Below, piece after piece: positions 6,064-6,186 of a DNA stretch of 6,186 nucleotides. The stretch's first letter is position 1. Every line of letters begins with the position of its first letter. The stretch lies in assembly GCA_007135995.1 (NCBI GenBank), contig SLHU01000225.1, positions 1 through 6,186 of the forward strand. The letters are read 5' to 3'. The position numbers were made by a program, and so were the translations under genes. This DNA comes from Clostridiales bacterium (GTDB lineage: Bacteria; Bacillota; Clostridia; Saccharofermentanales; UBA5734). The notes under the pieces were generated by a model. It saw only the letters and a program-made list of their open reading frames with translations. It made no database searches and had not been told where the DNA came from.

Positions 6064-6184
6064 GCCAGACAGATAACAGATGAAACGTTTAGTGGCCCCA
6101 TCGCAAATGCAAGAACGACATAAATTAAATACCTCCAATGCAGACAAACTAATTTTTTGGATGGCTGCGTTGGGGGTTTTTTTT
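6064..6184 (+). ncRNA. Candidate small RNA or attenuated leader, about 120 nt
   Basis: The stretch lies between a promoter-like sequence and a strong intrinsic terminator, the layout of an independent small RNA or a terminated leader. I do not recognise an RNA family in it. A reading frame from ATG 6080 (MKRLVAPSQMQERHK...) stays open to the window end. It has no ribosome binding site, starts just after an in-frame TAA, and crosses the terminator, so I do not call it a gene, though a partial downstream gene cannot be fully excluded. The alternative is plain 3' untranslated sequence of the lipoprotein operon. Confidence 0.25.
6131..6184 (+). terminator. Strong rho-independent terminator
   Basis: CCTCCAATGCAG (6132-6143) pairs with CTGCGTTGGGGG (6165-6176) at all 12 positions, counting two G-U pairs, and A6131-T6177 can extend the stem. 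A 21 nt loop separates the arms, and eight T residues (6177-6184) follow directly. It lies about 110 bp after the lipoprotein stop codon and would end or attenuate the operon transcript. If permease genes follow, partial read-through would give more binding protein than permease (inference). Confidence 0.8.
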
Positions 6185-6186
6185 AA

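Noticed and set aside
6080..6186. Open frame reaching the window end (MKRLVAPSQ...), possibly the start of a downstream permease
   Set aside because: It has no ribosome binding site, only 35 codons, and its hydrophobic tail is encoded by the right arm and T-tract of a perfect terminator hairpin. It does not look like the usual N-terminus of a family-5 permease.

Overview
The window is a compact bacterial carbohydrate-type locus of four protein genes in two divergent arms. Consensus AGGAGG-type ribosome binding sites, a lipoprotein with a Cys-22 lipobox and a long Thr/Glu/Asp-rich tether, and promoters close to the sigma-A consensus suggest a member of the Bacillota, probably an anaerobic Clostridia-like lineage of medium GC. 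This taxonomic reading is inference; the window contains no rRNA or other marker gene.

Left arm (minus strand): a lactonase-family beta-propeller protein (1345-2394) is followed by a 12-helix major facilitator superfamily (MFS) transporter (35-1219). The 125 bp between them shows no terminator, so they may be co-transcribed. Right arm (plus strand): a Gfo/Idh/MocA-family NAD(P)-dependent dehydrogenase (2935-3996) is followed after 51 bp by a large family-5 (SBP_bac_5) ABC-transporter lipoprotein (4048-6021). No permease or ATPase gene is present, so the rest of that transporter must lie downstream or elsewhere.

The 540 bp divergent region (2395-2934) is the richest non-coding part. It holds a near-consensus plus-strand promoter (TTGAGA-N17-TATAAT, 2686-2714). 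Just upstream is a pair of TCAATTTNTCAA direct repeats exactly 21 bp apart. There are two perfect inverted repeats nearer the lactonase. The untranslated leader of about 214 nt before the dehydrogenase contains a degenerate 23 bp tandem repeat and seven copies of TGAATG/CATTCA. No regulator gene is in the window.

After the lipoprotein gene, a second promoter-like sequence (6030-6057) and a very strong intrinsic terminator (6131-6184) bracket about 120 nt. That stretch could be a small RNA, a leader/attenuator for a gene beyond the window, or simply the operon terminator with a chance promoter match.

Working model (inference): the ABC lipoprotein and/or the MFS carrier handle a sugar or glycoside, the dehydrogenase oxidises it to a lactone or keto-sugar, and the lactonase opens the lactone. 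I see no mobile element, CRISPR array, tRNA or rRNA. No single gene is of a clearly undescribed family; what is unusual is the gene combination and the organisation of the regulatory DNA.
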